From Psilocybe azurescens (Eukaryota > Basidiomycota > Agaricomycetes > Agaricales > Agrocybaceae): a DNA stretch of 64,000 nt. Where the stretch lies: NCBI GenBank assembly GCA_023853785.1, contig JAJIRX010000549.1, positions 124,001-188,000 on the forward strand. The letters are read 5' to 3'. The notes below the pieces were generated by a model, which saw only the letters and a list, made by a program, of their open reading frames with translations, did not search any database and was not told the origin of the DNA. The stretch's first letter is position 1. Every line of letters begins with the position of its first letter. Positions 11,919 to 24,611 of the stretch are shown here, piece after piece. Made by a program: the position numbers and the translations under genes.

Positions 11919-14386
11919 TCAGGAAGTAGGGAGGACCATAACTGTAGATATAGAAGTCATGGAGGCAGGGAGATTGTCGAATATTGGGCAAAGGTATTGC
12001 CATTGCTCTGTAACAAAGCTATTTAGTACTGGAAACTCTTTTAATAGAATGTTGACAGCCAACTTACCGGGAGGACGAATGACAGTGGGGACATCCTCTG
12101 GATCTTCGGCAAATACAATTGCCATTCCTCTGCAATGATTTGTTAGTACAGACAGTAATTCGTTGCCCAGAATGAGTACCTCTCGAGATGCCAGTCAATA
12201 TGACTAGATTTCATAACACTCTCAGTAATCCAGAGAAACGCAAAGCTTAGTGGAACCTTACCAGTGAAAAATCCATGGACCAGGGTTATCAGTTGTGAAG
12301 CGAATTGTTACGTTACTACCCGAATCGGCGTCCCCGAGATTGACAGTGTCTCTGCGTACTGGATCGATATAGTTATAGCCAGGCATGGGATCTTCAGGCG
12401 TGTTGGCGCTTCGCACTACGCTAAAGGAGTGCTGAGGTCTATATTTTAATTTTGTTGAATTTTAATGTTGAACGGATTTGAAACGTACCCCGTGTAAATG
12501 GAATGGATGCTATGTTCAGGTCAAAAAACGAATATTATGGCAAGATTCGTCACAGAGAAAGCATAGGAAACATACAGGCGTATCTTTTTTACCCGGCACT
12601 ATTGAAATGGAGATTGATTTGTTGCGAGGAAGCCAGTAAATCGAGCCCTCGGGGAGAAGCTGTCCTGGGGGGTGCCAGTCAGAATCTGCAGCAGCACCGG
12701 CACTTTGGGGGGATAAAGGTTGCGCCATTAAGTTTAAACAATTGAGTTTCTTCGTCAAACGCAAGGTTGATGTGGATGTTTTTGTCACCGCCGTCTTCGA
12801 TCGGTTTACCTGGCGCCATAGGATTAATCAATGCGTGGAGCTGTGTTTCGCGAAGGATATTTATTTGGGTGGGCTTTGTTGAGGGTTGCCCATGTACGTT
12901 AGCGCCCTTGTATCGGAGAATAGCGGAATTGAGACTGTCTTCGTCAAAGGTTATGAGTGCAGCATTACTGTCTGGAGGCGGTGGGATGGATCGAATCCAA
13001 TAGTTGCCAACTGGCTGGTTAGCTACAAGGACCACCGAGTATCGCTGTCCTGAGATGTACTGTGAACATCAATGCGCATAAGGGGTGGTACGACCGTTAC
13101 CTGCAAAGATTTTCAAAGCATCGATTCCTCGGACTGGGACAACACTTTCTCCGTCAGCCTCAATGACAGTCAACGGATGATCATCGATTGAAAAGGTATA
13201 AAAAGCATCACAAGAGATGGAAACAATACGCAGGCGATAACGTTTTCCTTGCTCGACGTTGACAACTGCGAGGTCTGTTAATGGGCCCCGCGGATATCGA
13301 CCCTTGCCATTGATCAAGTGTGAATCAGCCGCTGGTAAAATATCCAAGGATGGCGATTGAGTGTGATACCTAGTAGCATAGATTGTAAGAACTGAATAAA
13401 GTTCACGGCGTAAGCACCCACCAATCACCAAGCGTCACAACTGTCGTTTCTGAGGAAGTGGGCCAAATATCGTTAATACTTTTCTCAATAATTATCGTTC
13501 AGGAATTACCGTCATCCACTAGAACAGTTGAAACGGAAATGATTAGATTATGTTCCACATTTCAGCTGACATGACTAGGGCGTACCGTCATACAACGTCT
13601 TGTGTGGGTCATCGGGATCATAAACCACCAGAGCACCACGGACCCCATCGCAATATTGAGTACCTGGAAAGAAATTCGACGTATGAATATAGGGATAGAG
13701 CTATACTTCTTGATGGAGGCATGCAACACTACCGTAGTGAGAATGATACCAGAAAGTCCCAGGCTCAGTTGCATTGAATTGATAGAGAAAGGAGCGATTG
13801 GGCGAGATTGGACATTGGCTGACACCGACTGCACCATCGGCCCAATTAGTCCCGCCGCGTTGAAGAACGCCATGCCAATGCTAATAATATATTAAAGCTT
13901 CATTCGTTTACAAAAATCTTGAAACGCACGATACTGGTGCTGCGATGCATGGTGTTGTCCGACAAATAATTGGCCACATTCAACTTGAAGTTATCACCCT
14001 ATGGAACATGTAATGAGTACATGTCTCTAAGCCAAGCGTCAATATGCATGCTACACCTTTTGGGCGATAATCAATGGTGCAGGATATACGCCATTTATGA
14101 CAGATGCACTGGAAAGAAGGCATAATTAAAATCTCGAAGGAAGTTATAAGTAATGGGATAAGTACGAGCGGCGGAACCCATCTGGGGAGATGAATTCATT
14201 GGTGACATATAGCGTCGACTGGGGCCCTAAGGTAGCAACCGATGCAATTTCTGGGGCTGCGAGTAATGCACCAGGAAAGAAAATTTGGATAACATATTCA
14301 AAAAGTATAGGAACATCTTGAGACCAGGAAAGAATGAAGGTTGAAGACGATACTGCTCGGCTTTTATGTAGAAGCAAGTAGGTCAT
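11919..14386 (-). CDS. Laccase (multicopper oxidase), many introns
   Basis: Laccases oxidise phenols while reducing O2 to water and are secreted. All four copper-binding motifs can be read. HWHG opens an exon near 13880 ([19 protein letters not shown]), followed by WYHSHYG near 13750. HPFHLHG is expected near 12440-12480. The last, FHCHIDWHLE, forms when the intron at about 12190-12230 is removed: the codon TG|T restores the cysteine that binds the type 1 copper. Other family strings are [34 protein letters not shown] and [14 protein letters not shown]. The protein ends ...[16 protein letters not shown]... at a TGA at 11919-11921. The N-terminus is uncertain: mature-like sequence [17 protein letters not shown] is at 14150-14210. 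The best signal-peptide-like stretch ([15 protein letters not shown]) is in a neighbouring frame, which would fit one lost base. The family call is firm (laccase rather than Fet3, with no membrane anchor seen). Confidence 0.9.
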
Positions 14387-14389
14387 TTC

Positions 14390-17300
14390 CGTTGTCTTTC
14401 CGATATCCTGGAGAGTTGTATATTAAACCAAGATTGCCGTCAGTGCTTCGACTGTCTTATCGATGTAGGAATCTTCTTCCAGACTTCCTTTGACATATTA
14501 TTTGTCTCCGGAGATATTGAAAGGCGAGTATTCAAGTTTGCGCATATGTTTTTACCCCTCGTGCCTGTAACTTCATTTGAATTGGTGTGGTTCCGTGAGT
14601 GTACTGCGGATAGATAACATTGAAATGAACATACCTTGTAAGGAAGGAACTTCCTAGAGTTTATATTAACTAACTGTTTGTCTCCGGCGAAATCAAAGAG
14701 GAGGTCGACCTGACTCACATGCATGTCTTTACTTCTCTATTATTGGTCTCTGAATTCAAGTCTCTTTGACTAGAGATTGAGACAGATGTCAAGACGAGGG
14801 TCACGGCTGACCCCGCTTCATTTATTATTGCTCAGAGTGATAGATTGATCAACACTTATAGGTTAGGCCGCATTCTAACCGATCAACATCCTCCACGAGG
14901 CGCATTAAAAGTAACTCTTCATACCTAGAAAACATACGGAACAGCAGCGTCTTTGAGTATATTTGCTACTTAGTGGGAAGGCTCAAAGGGCTGACCAGAG
15001 ACTCTGTTAATTCTATGATGTACGACCATGATGCTTCAACTGATAAGTTCACCTCTACAAGGAGATGTAGCTAGGGACGCCGCCCTTGGGGAGAGAATAT
15101 GCTCTATTATGACAATAATGCTGCATGTGATTGATTATGTGGGCTACCATACATACGGCTATGAATCTTTCTTGGCTTCTGTCGGACTAATTCAAAGAAT
15201 AAATGTGAATAGGCCCATTAAGCGCCTTAGCAAAAGGGACACTCCACCACTGACCCTAGTCACGGCGACTATTTCAGTGGCCAAACAGTGAGCGATTCTT
15301 TGCAGGATACACTGTACTATACGTTACGCTTACGAGTTTTATTCTGATTCGTTTTTCGTTGTCCTGAAGGCATGTTCCACTAGTCCTTTTTAGGAATTTC
15401 CCACAGCCACCAAAGTCACCCGGCTTCGGCCCCGTACTTTGGCGCTTGTCTGGTGGTACCTCAGATAGTCTGAGATTGGAGTATAAATCAATATTTATAT
15501 TCCTATGGACGCCCTGTGAGCGATGTACGCACGTACGCAAGAGATATGTGAGTTTCTCGGAAGTAGGCGACCTAGTCTTTTAAGGATCTGACAAGGTAAG
15601 TAGTCCTGTTTCTACCGCACCCCCAAAACCGCGCTGGAAATGTTTATGTAATCTTCGGACTTTGAAACCACGTCGATTCCACGCGATTAACAAAAATTTT
15701 GGCTAATTTTCTTAGAGAAAGTTATTCTACAGAGTATATAGAGCATAGATCAAAAAATTGGTTCGAGATCAGGGTTTTCATATGAGGTTTTTTGTTGGTA
15801 GTTCACGTGATCCGGATTTTGACTTGCCATCGAACCTGCTTTGCTTAACACTCCCACATCGCCTCGAGGAATCACAATTTTTACTGTAAGATTCTCAAGA
15901 ATCAAATTAAAAATCATCTTTGTTGCAGCCTACGAAAACGTTTCTACCACCGCGCACTGGGCTCGGAAAGTAAATTTGAAGGTCCAAAGATTACATACTA
16001 CCAGATCTGCGACCTTCTGTAGAACTGTATAAAAAAGGATCTTCTTTCGAATTTCATTCAGAAATTTGTTTGTTTTTGTGCTCTGGTAATGTGAAAAGGC
16101 AGTTTACCAAATGCAAACCCTTGTTCTCATGACTATCTCCCAGAATATCTATTATCGGCAGTCAGCGCACCAAATAGAGCTGACATGTCAATACATCATT
16201 GATAATTGTTCTTTGGATATTAATGGATAGGTGGCCAAATAAATATTCTCCCTTTCATTTTTAAAACTGATCAGAACTACATATATTCATTCTGTTGACA
16301 AGCCATCATGCGTAACCAAGGCAAATCTGAGTCAGCGGCGTCCAGCTGTAAAAAGTCCAAGCTACAACAAATGAACTTACAGTTAACTTGGAATATACTA
16401 TGGTAACATTGCCTCTATATAGCCTAGGCCTTGCAACGGATATGCAACCTGGACCTCTTCATATGCCTGGATAACTACTACATGTAGTTTTTTCTGCGTG
16501 CCACACATTGGAATAATTGATATTGTTACACGAGGAAGTCATCTAATGTGTCTTAATGCTTACAGCCAGTAGTTTGACTGCCCTAAGGGTTAACACCTAC
16601 GGCATCTTATCTACTTTAACTGACATGGGCTATCTTACCAGAGCCTTCCAACTTACCGTAAAGCTTTCTTAGCTCTACAATCAAGTACATTGAACAAGTC
16701 TTTGGTTCTGTGATCCTAATTTACTTACTTTTTGATAGTAGAACAAAAGATACATCAAAAACGGTTGCTCAGTTCTACATTTTCCAAGCCAATACTTGTT
16801 GCTACTCTTTATATTCCATTATTCCCCAATACTACTCTTGAAATTACAACATTGCTTCTAATGTTACATGAGTTCACTGCTATCTGTTTAGCACATTGAT
16901 AACCATCCATCTGGTTGGCTATCTTCTGTCTATAATGTGCTAACACAGCCTTACATGCAGGTCAGCATGATTGCTCACCATAGCCAAAGCAAAAGCCTCC
17001 ACCAGCGCATCATTCTATTTTGAGCGCCCATCAACAGGCCTTCCAACATCAATGTAAAGTCTAAGCCACCTGTTCAACATGCTAAGATGCAGAAGGGGCC
17101 AAATTTTGAAGATGATATCTGCATATGACTAGCGACAGACCTATATCTGAGGCATAAGACTGACCTAACCCCTTGCATATGCGATATTCAAGCACGGAGA
17201 ATCATAGAGAGTGTTTGGACAGTTGTACTAGAACCTGAGTCTAATTTTTAAGATTCTCTAGAGTGCGCAGTTGACTGTAATATTCCCGGACATAGTGATA

Positions 17301-17773
17301 GTTTCTTAGAAAGTAACTATTTCCATTTCCTCCGTACGACAATAGCTACATATGTTTGAATGTGGGAATCAAAAGCTCCATTTCACATGATCCAGTCAGC
17401 TGAATGTGTTGCCATTAGGATGCAGGACTTTTAACTAGGCTTCATTTTCCATTTACAGAGCCGATTTAGTTAGCATAAAAATATATTTTACAGTACATAA
17501 ATAAAGCATTTACATTGTTGTACGCTATGCGTTTACCTCCCAACCTTACGGTTTGATCGGATTAGCCTTGATCTATTCAACAACACGGTGCTGTACTACT
17601 GTTATTAAGAGTGAGCTCGAGCGCCTAAACCCTGTGTGCTTCAACCCCATCTGAAAGTCGTGGGAATTATCTCGTTGATAGTTTCGAATGACAATGCCAA
17701 ACAGCCATTCCTGGAAATCCAGGACGCGCGTCGCGTTCTGCGCTCTCGACATTACTTTATACCTTTGACCGCG
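14390..17773. other. 3.3 kb gene-free stretch
   Basis: No frame here shows protein-like composition; the longest are under 100 codons and carry no motif. The DNA is AT-rich from about 15,600 to 17,500. I saw no terminal repeats, tRNA boxes or long inverted repeats. It may hold the laccase promoter at its left end and the Rpn1 promoter at its right end; the middle could be an old, decayed insertion. Confidence 0.45.
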
Positions 17774-20700
17774 ATGACAAAAGCCCAAGAATTCACTATC
17801 CAAGTACCCTCAGAAGACCCTCAGAAGAAGAAGGATAAGCCCGAGAGCGATAAACCGGACTTTGAAGGCCTTTCCAAAGTTGGAAAAGATGCAAAGGGCG
17901 GAAAGACCGAGGAAGAGGGTGAGGAATTGGTGCGTCGCCATCTTTATGTCTGATTGGAAATGCGATTAATGAACTACAAACAGTCAGAAGAAGATCAACG
18001 ACTGAAAGCAGACCTGGAGATGGCTATCCAGCGATTAAAGGTGCTTAATGAAGTCTATGCTATTAGGAATACAGCGCTGACGCAATGCTACAGGAACCTA
18101 AAACTGAACTTTATGGACCCGCCCTTGAGTCTCTACGGAACGAGATTAGAACGTCTACGTCCTCAATGACCTCAGTACCTAAGCCACTTAAATTCCTACG
18201 ACCTCATTACCCCGATCTCCAAGCACTCTACGAAGCATGGCCAGTATCGCAGGACAAGGTCAGCTCCACCCTTTGTTCTTCATCGTGATTCAGCTGATAT
18301 GTGTATAGAGTCACTTTGCCGATATTCTTTCCGTACTTGCCATGACGTACTCCGACACACAACCTAGAGGAACACTTCGCTACCGACTTCTATCTGCCGC
18401 ACAGCGACCCTCAGATTCACCGCTCCCCGATCCCGGTACATGGGGCCACGAATACGTTCGCCACCTTGCCGCAGAGCTTGGTGACGAATTTGCACTACGA
18501 GAACGCGAAGAACTTGGGGAAACCAGTGAAGCCGCAAGCGTTGCAAAAGCCGAATCAGAAGCAGCTAAAATCCCCGGGACGATCGAAGACTTGCGCAATC
18601 TGGCAAAACAATGCGCTACATTCCTTCTCGAACACAACGCAGAACCAGATGCAGTAGATCTTCTTGAAGAAATGGAGATCATCGAGGAAATCACGCAACT
18701 AGTCGATGAGAACACATTTGGACGTGTGTGCCAATATATGGTTCGGTATGTGGGTTGTTAAAGTTATTCACCTATATTTTGACTTGATCTGCCCCCAGCT
18801 GTGTAAATCTCCTACCACCCCCTGATGATAGCCTCTTCTTGAGAACGGCACACGCCATTTACGTCAAACATCACAAATTCCCTGAAGCCCTCTCCCTTTC
18901 TATTCGTCTGGGTGATCCCACTCTCGTCCGCGAAGACTTCAATGCTCCTGCCAACCCGTGAGTTCTTCACTTTTTTCAAAATTACACGGCTAATTCATGA
19001 TCTATTAAACAGAACTATGAAACGACAACTCGCCTTTATCATCGCACGTGCTCAACTTCCCATTGAATGGCTCAGCCCTCCGGATGAAGAAGCCGAATTC
19101 GAGCAGGATTTGCTAAATTGTCTATACAATGCGAAACTCAGCGAACAATTTCGAGCTTTCGGTAAAGAAGTTGGCGTTGAGGAAGCCAAGAGCCTCGAAG
19201 ATGTGTATAAATCGCATTTGGAGAACACAAGTTGGTGATTGCTAGAAATCACCCATCGAGCTTTGCTAAATACGTCGTTTAGGATCGGGAACATCTGCCA
19301 ATATCGATTCTGCCCGTGGAAACTTGGCCGGTACCTTCGTCAATGCATTCGTGAACGCAGGCTTTGGAAACGACAAATTGATGGTCATGGCTGACGAGGG
19401 CAACAGCTGGATTTACAAGAACAAGGATCACGGTATGATGAGTGCCGCTGCTTCTCTGGGCTTGAGTTTGCTTTGGGACACGGATGTTGGTCTCAGCCAT
19501 ATCGATAAATATACCTACTCCGCCGAAGAGCACATCAAGGCAAGTCTCTTTTTTATCTTTCCATCTATCTGCTTTTCTGATTTTTTCGTCCTCTACCAGG
19601 CCGGATCTCTCTTCGCCACCGGCATGCTGAACTCGGGCGTCCGGACAGAAGCCGACTTTGCTCTCAACCTGCTCACCGAATACACAGAAAACAAATCAGT
19701 TCCATTGAAGACCAGCGCATTCATGGGCCTTGCTCTTGCGTACACCGGCTCGCACCGCCAAGAAGTCCTCGAGCTCCTCCTCCCACACGTCTCGGACGAG
19801 GTCTCGATGGAAATTTCTAGTCTCGCTGCCTTGGCTCTCGGATTCGTGTTTGTAGGCAGTCAAAATGGAGAAGTGTCGTCTACCATTCTGCAGGTTTTGA
19901 TGGAGAAGTCCGACAAGGAGGGGGATAAGTCGTTAGATGAGAAATGGGCTAGGTTCATGGCTTTGGGTCTTGGGCTTTTGTATCTTGGTGCGTTCATACA
20001 GTATTCTTATGAAACTGTCACTTGATGAGTTGATTCCTTTACTATGTGCATTAGGCCAGCAGGATGCATCGGACGCGACAATCGAGACATTAAAGGCCAT
20101 CGACCATCCTATCTCCAAGACAGCGCAGATCTTGGTGGAAGCATGCTCGTTCGCGGGAACGGGCAATGTTCTCAAGATCCAGTCTATGCTCCACCACTGC
20201 GACGAGCACGTCAACGCTGATAAGGGTGAGACAGACGGAAAGAAGGATGAAGCTAAGAAAGACGATACCTTCCAGGCCTTCGCCGTCATCGCCATCTCCC
20301 TAATTGCCATGGGAGAGGATATCGGTGCTGAGATGGCCCTCCGGCAATTCAACCACTTGGTGCGTATTCATTCTATCTATCCATCCATCGCAACTTGCAG
20401 TCCACGGTGCTGACTGAACCCACCCTTTGAACTATGATAGATGCACTACGGGGACCCCATCATCCGCAAAGCGGTCCCGCTCGCCATCGGCCTCGTCAGC
20501 GCATCGAACCCCCAACTCCCCATCCTCGACACCCTCTCCAAATACAGCCACGACAACGACCTGCAAGTAGCCATCAACGCGATCTTCGCGATGGGCCTTG
20601 TCGGCGCAGGCACAAACAACGCGCGCCTCGCGCAGATGTTGCGCCAGCTCGCGGGGTACTACCAGAAGGAGCCCGACTCGCTGTTCATGGTGCGCATTGC

Positions 20701-21299
20701 GCAGGGCATGGTGCATATGGGCAAAGGCACAATTGGGCTGAATCCGTTCTTTGGCGATCGGAATATCATGAGTAGGCCTGCGGTGGCGGGTCTGTTGGCG
20801 GTATTAACGGCGTTCACGGACTCGAAAGCGTGTAAGCGGTTGTTTTTGTGATTCGGGATTCCACTCGTTCGTGTCTGATTTGATGTTGGTTTTTGCAGTT
20901 GTGCTCGATAAGTATCACTGGATGTTCTACCTCCTTACACCAGCCATGTATCCTCGATTCTTGATTACACTCGACGAGAACCTCGAGAACAAGCCCGTGA
21001 CAGTCCGCGTCGGTCAGGTAAGCTCCTCATCCACTCTCACATTCTTTCCTATCCCATCCAACTGACATTCCTCATCTCATCTTTTCTAATCAATCAAGGC
21101 TATCGATGTCGTCGGTCAAGCTGGAAAGCCAAGAACGATATCTGGCTTCCAAACGCACCAGTCGCCCGTACGGCTCGGGACAACGGAACGCGCCGAACTC
21201 GCTACAGAGGAGTATATCCCATTCAGTCACGTGCTTGAGGGCTTCGTTATTCTGAAAAAGAATCCTGGGTGGGAGAGGGAGGATAAGATGGAGCTGTAG
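17774..21299 (+). CDS. RPN1: 26S proteasome regulatory subunit Rpn1 (PSMD2)
   Basis: Rpn1 is the large base subunit of the 19S regulatory particle, acting as a docking platform for ubiquitin receptors and Ubp6. The start ATG at 17774 ([21 protein letters not shown]) opens a charged N-terminus. Exon 1 ends at 17929 and exon 2 begins at 17984 ([19 protein letters not shown]). Typical family blocks follow: [44 protein letters not shown]. Proteasome/cyclosome repeats come later ([79 protein letters not shown]). The conserved C-terminus ends [20 protein letters not shown]...MEL at a TAG at 21297-21299. At least eight short introns interrupt it. No frame break was found. Confidence 0.95.
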
Positions 21300-23567
21300 A
21301 TTATAGAAATGGTTGGATGAGATGTTTTCTGTACTCGACTGGTAGTCGTCGTCGTTATCACTCTGTTGCTATTATTCCTTTTTCTGTGTGCATGTCGAAG
21401 AGTAGGATCTTGGGCATGATTAATTTAATTTTTTCCTTTCAAAATTGAAATTGCCCAGTTTGTTATGTCTTTGGTGGGCAAAATGTACATTGTTATCCAT
21501 TTTATGTTTGAGTCCTCCACTCATTTTCAAGCTTCAAGCTCCAACGTCAAGCATTGATGGCACTAGAATGCATGCATCTTTACACTGGACACCATATATC
21601 GCTACTCAGGCATCAACCAAACTCGGGATTATTGGTGGTATAACTCCACGCCGGCTCTTATTCCGAGTTCAGTCCAGGTTTTCCATATATCTCGGTGGAC
21701 CTGGCCGTGCAAACCTAAAGGCCTCAAGGTGAGCAGACGTCCTGATTCTTTCTTGGTGTCGACGAATCGTGCAAATTCTGATCGTTCTGGATCGTTATTT
21801 TTACAAAAGATTTCTATCCTACCGTACACACTACGACGGGTCAATCATCCAACGATGTATCACCATTGGCTGTGGCGCCAATGTCGGTAGCTATATGGGG
21901 CACTTTAGACAGCAAAACTGATTCAGACCGACACATGTACGAATGTTGAATTCCTGCGGGACGGGATTAGGATTAGGACAAGCCATAGACATTGCACACG
22001 AGGGCGCAGTCTCTAGTCTGCGCTCTTGGTATGACCCGACGATGAACAAATATCTTTCACGAAGGCCTCAGAGATAATACCTGGCTGGCCTGGGATAACT
22101 GTCGAGCTACGTAAGGTGAGGTTAAGTTTCACTGATATCTCCAGTTAGGCCAAGCGCAGTCAGCATGTCCTTCTCGAAGATGGTCGCGAGATTCTGAATA
22201 GCTGATGTGGCCAGTTCTACGCTTGGCTCGAGGGTATCGCTTCCAGTGTGATGTAGAATAGCACATCTACATCGCGAATTCCAGATCTCATCAGTCCAGC
22301 CCCGCACCCATATCCATCCTTCTCGAAAAACTTTCTCCAACGCATATAAAGTCAGCAAGCGTACCCTGCTTGTGTTCATCAACACATCCGTCTTCTTCAT
22401 CCCCTGCAAAACGCACAGACGACAAGATACAGAGTGGCCTCTCGGCCGGGTACCAAAACGAAGACGACATCGCTTTATGTATGAGAGCGGCCATGGGATG
22501 AGGGGAGAAGGAGGGGTATGATGCGTACAAAGAGAATGAGCTGAGAGGGTGATTGGGGCAATGCGTATGAAGAGGACAAAGCCTGCTGTGTTGTGGGAGA
22601 GGGAGAGATGGCGGAGGTGGTTCGCAGTCACGGAAAAGTTGGCTTTTATCGTAATGATGGTCCGCAACTTGTCAACATACTTTAATTTACCTTTGACAAT
22701 GAACAACATCTGTGCTTTTACGACTTTCGTGTTGGTTGTACGGACCAACAGCATTGTCAGAAACGTATTCCGCGTCGAATATAGAGGGCTCACCTGTTTA
22801 TTCATTAGGATCATAGGTGCAAATGCTCCTCAAGCAGCCTTGAAGGTCTACTCTCCATAGCATCCCCTCTTCTTTTCCCAGGGGATGAGCTTGTAAGCTA
22901 TTAAAATCTGAGACAAGCAAAAGGATCACTCAGTTTTGCCTGTATTGAAGAAGGGACATTACTTCAGGACCAATAATTGGTACTGCAAGCTTTTCGTCGT
23001 GAGTCAGTTGAGAAACTATGCAGATAAATAATTGGTGGAATGACAGAAACAAGCTGAGATAGAAGACATGGTGCTTACATCGTGATGAATATCCTGTCTG
23101 AGATGGATGTATTTTCTGTTTTGAGCTTGGATTTATGCTTGCTTAGAATGGACGAAAAGGGTAGGTAGCGTTATTACTTCTTCCAACTAGTACAAAATGT
23201 CGGATTGTGTTGCAACGAACAAAAATCAGTTCACGCCCGCCAGATGCACTCCAGAGCTAAGACCGTTTAGAGTCTCCAGGTTTCTGAGTGCACGAGAAAT
23301 CTAGCCGTATTGTTCTCCGCTCAAGTAGCCTGTCAAGAGCATTGCACAGTCTAGAACAGTTTTCCCAGCATAGAGCATAGTACAGTTGAATCCGAAAATT
23401 GAACGTTGAACAAGAATGAAACAAGAATGGGTCCAGGAGAAGTCGGATTTCGTCGGAATTTCAATTTCGAATAGCCTGATATAAATCACGTGACATCCAC
23501 AATTTCTTTTGGACAGCGGCGACTGAGGTTAGTTCATTATACGCGACGACGACGGGCAGTGGGCAGC
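21300..23567. other. Intergenic region, one doubtful minus-strand frame
   Basis: The region lies downstream of Rpn1 and upstream of uS15m, which are in tandem. A minus-strand frame of 230 codons (22122-22814) is open, but most of it is low-complexity or reads like noise. Only its end (TSAIQNLATIFEKDMLTALG...) looks protein-like, so a small unrecognised gene cannot be excluded. Nothing else is supported. Confidence 0.35.
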
Positions 23568-24611
23568 ATGTTTAAAACTTGTACATCAAGTGGTACGTAT
23601 GCTATATCCGCTCTGTTCTAAAAATTCCACTAACCCAGGTCAAATTCAGGCTCACGAGCAGTCGCGTCGAGCTCACAAACCCAATCCTCGGCATTCCTCC
23701 ACACCTCCTCCGTGTTCAGCTCGCAGGCCAGCAAGCGCATTGGGCTGCGCACCAAAAAGCTCAACATCGCCAACACCGAACAGCGCCTCATTGAAGAAGC
23801 CGAATCGCGGCCCAGCGTCGTGCTCGGCACCCGTCCGGGCGAGGAAGCCACGAAATGGAAAAACAGCATGCTCGCCAAGCTCCTCGTCGACGAGGATGCT
23901 CTGCACCCTCCCGCGTCGAAGAGCGCGACGGGGAAGACGAATATCCCGATGGTGCGCGAGCAGAGCGCGCTGGGGACCGTGCTGCTCCCGCTGCAGTTTG
24001 GACACGGCGTAGGCCCCGTAGAGAAAAAAGACGCTTTTTGAGGACCTGCCGATGGCTAGTGTATCCATGTCGATGGCAGCCCATGAACAGACTGCGTACC
24101 TCGACAGACAGTCGACGAACCCCAAGCTTGCCAACCCGCTAACGCTGGCGGAGCTGCTCGATGTTGAGAACGGCAAGGAACTGCGCAAGTCGAACCTGCT
24201 GGCCAAAGCTCTCGATCTGAGAAACGCCAATGCGGGTGGTATCGCCTTTGAGAATCGGCGGCGGATCATCATGGCGTTCTCTACGCCTGACAATCCTTAC
24301 GATACCGGCCGCACGGAAGTGCAAGGTGCGTCTTCTTTGTCCATTCCCTTTAGGAGGTCTTTCTTTCTTGGTCTGCTGACAGACGTATTTTTCTTCCAGT
24401 TGCTCTAATGACCTACAAAATTCGAACCCTCTGGTCACATCTGAACCGTGCAAAAGGAGACGTAGCCAATAGACGAGGCCTCGCCAAACTCGTCCACCAT
24501 AGAGCCAAGCTTCTTCGTTACCTCAAAGACATCGACAGAGATCGCTACGAGACCATCTTAGAACAGCTCGCACTAGAACCTGAGAGCGTCGAAGGAGAAC
24601 TAGTTCTATAA
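23568..24611 (+). CDS. Mitochondrial small-subunit ribosomal protein uS15m, with a one-base frame break
   Basis: uS15 binds the central domain of small-subunit rRNA; this is the mitochondrial form. Exon 1 (MFKTCTSS) joins across an intron ending near 23650 to GSRAVASSSQTQSSAFLHTS, an Arg/Ser-rich mitochondrial presequence. The C-terminal domain is diagnostic: VALMTYKIRTLWSHLNRAK followed by RRGLAKLVHHRAKLLRYLK and DRYETILEQLALE, ending at 24611. An intron lies at about 24330-24400. In the middle, ...GHGVGPVEKK and LFEDLPMASVSM lie in different frames. They are separated by a run of six A at 24024-24029; five A would keep one frame. No intron fits. An essential gene is unlikely to be dead, so a consensus error is the simplest reading. 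Confidence 0.85.

Noticed and set aside
12230..12440. Laccase lacking the Cys of the type 1 copper site (frame shows SHIDWHLE)
   Set aside because: Removing the intron at about 12190-12230 joins TG|T and gives FHCHIDWHLE, so the Cys is present.
15000..17500. Possible decayed transposon in the gene-free stretch
   Set aside because: No terminal repeats, coding relics or target duplication could be identified by eye.
22122..22814. 230-codon minus-strand open frame
   Set aside because: Mostly low-information sequence with no motif; only a short tail looks protein-like. Not enough for a gene call.
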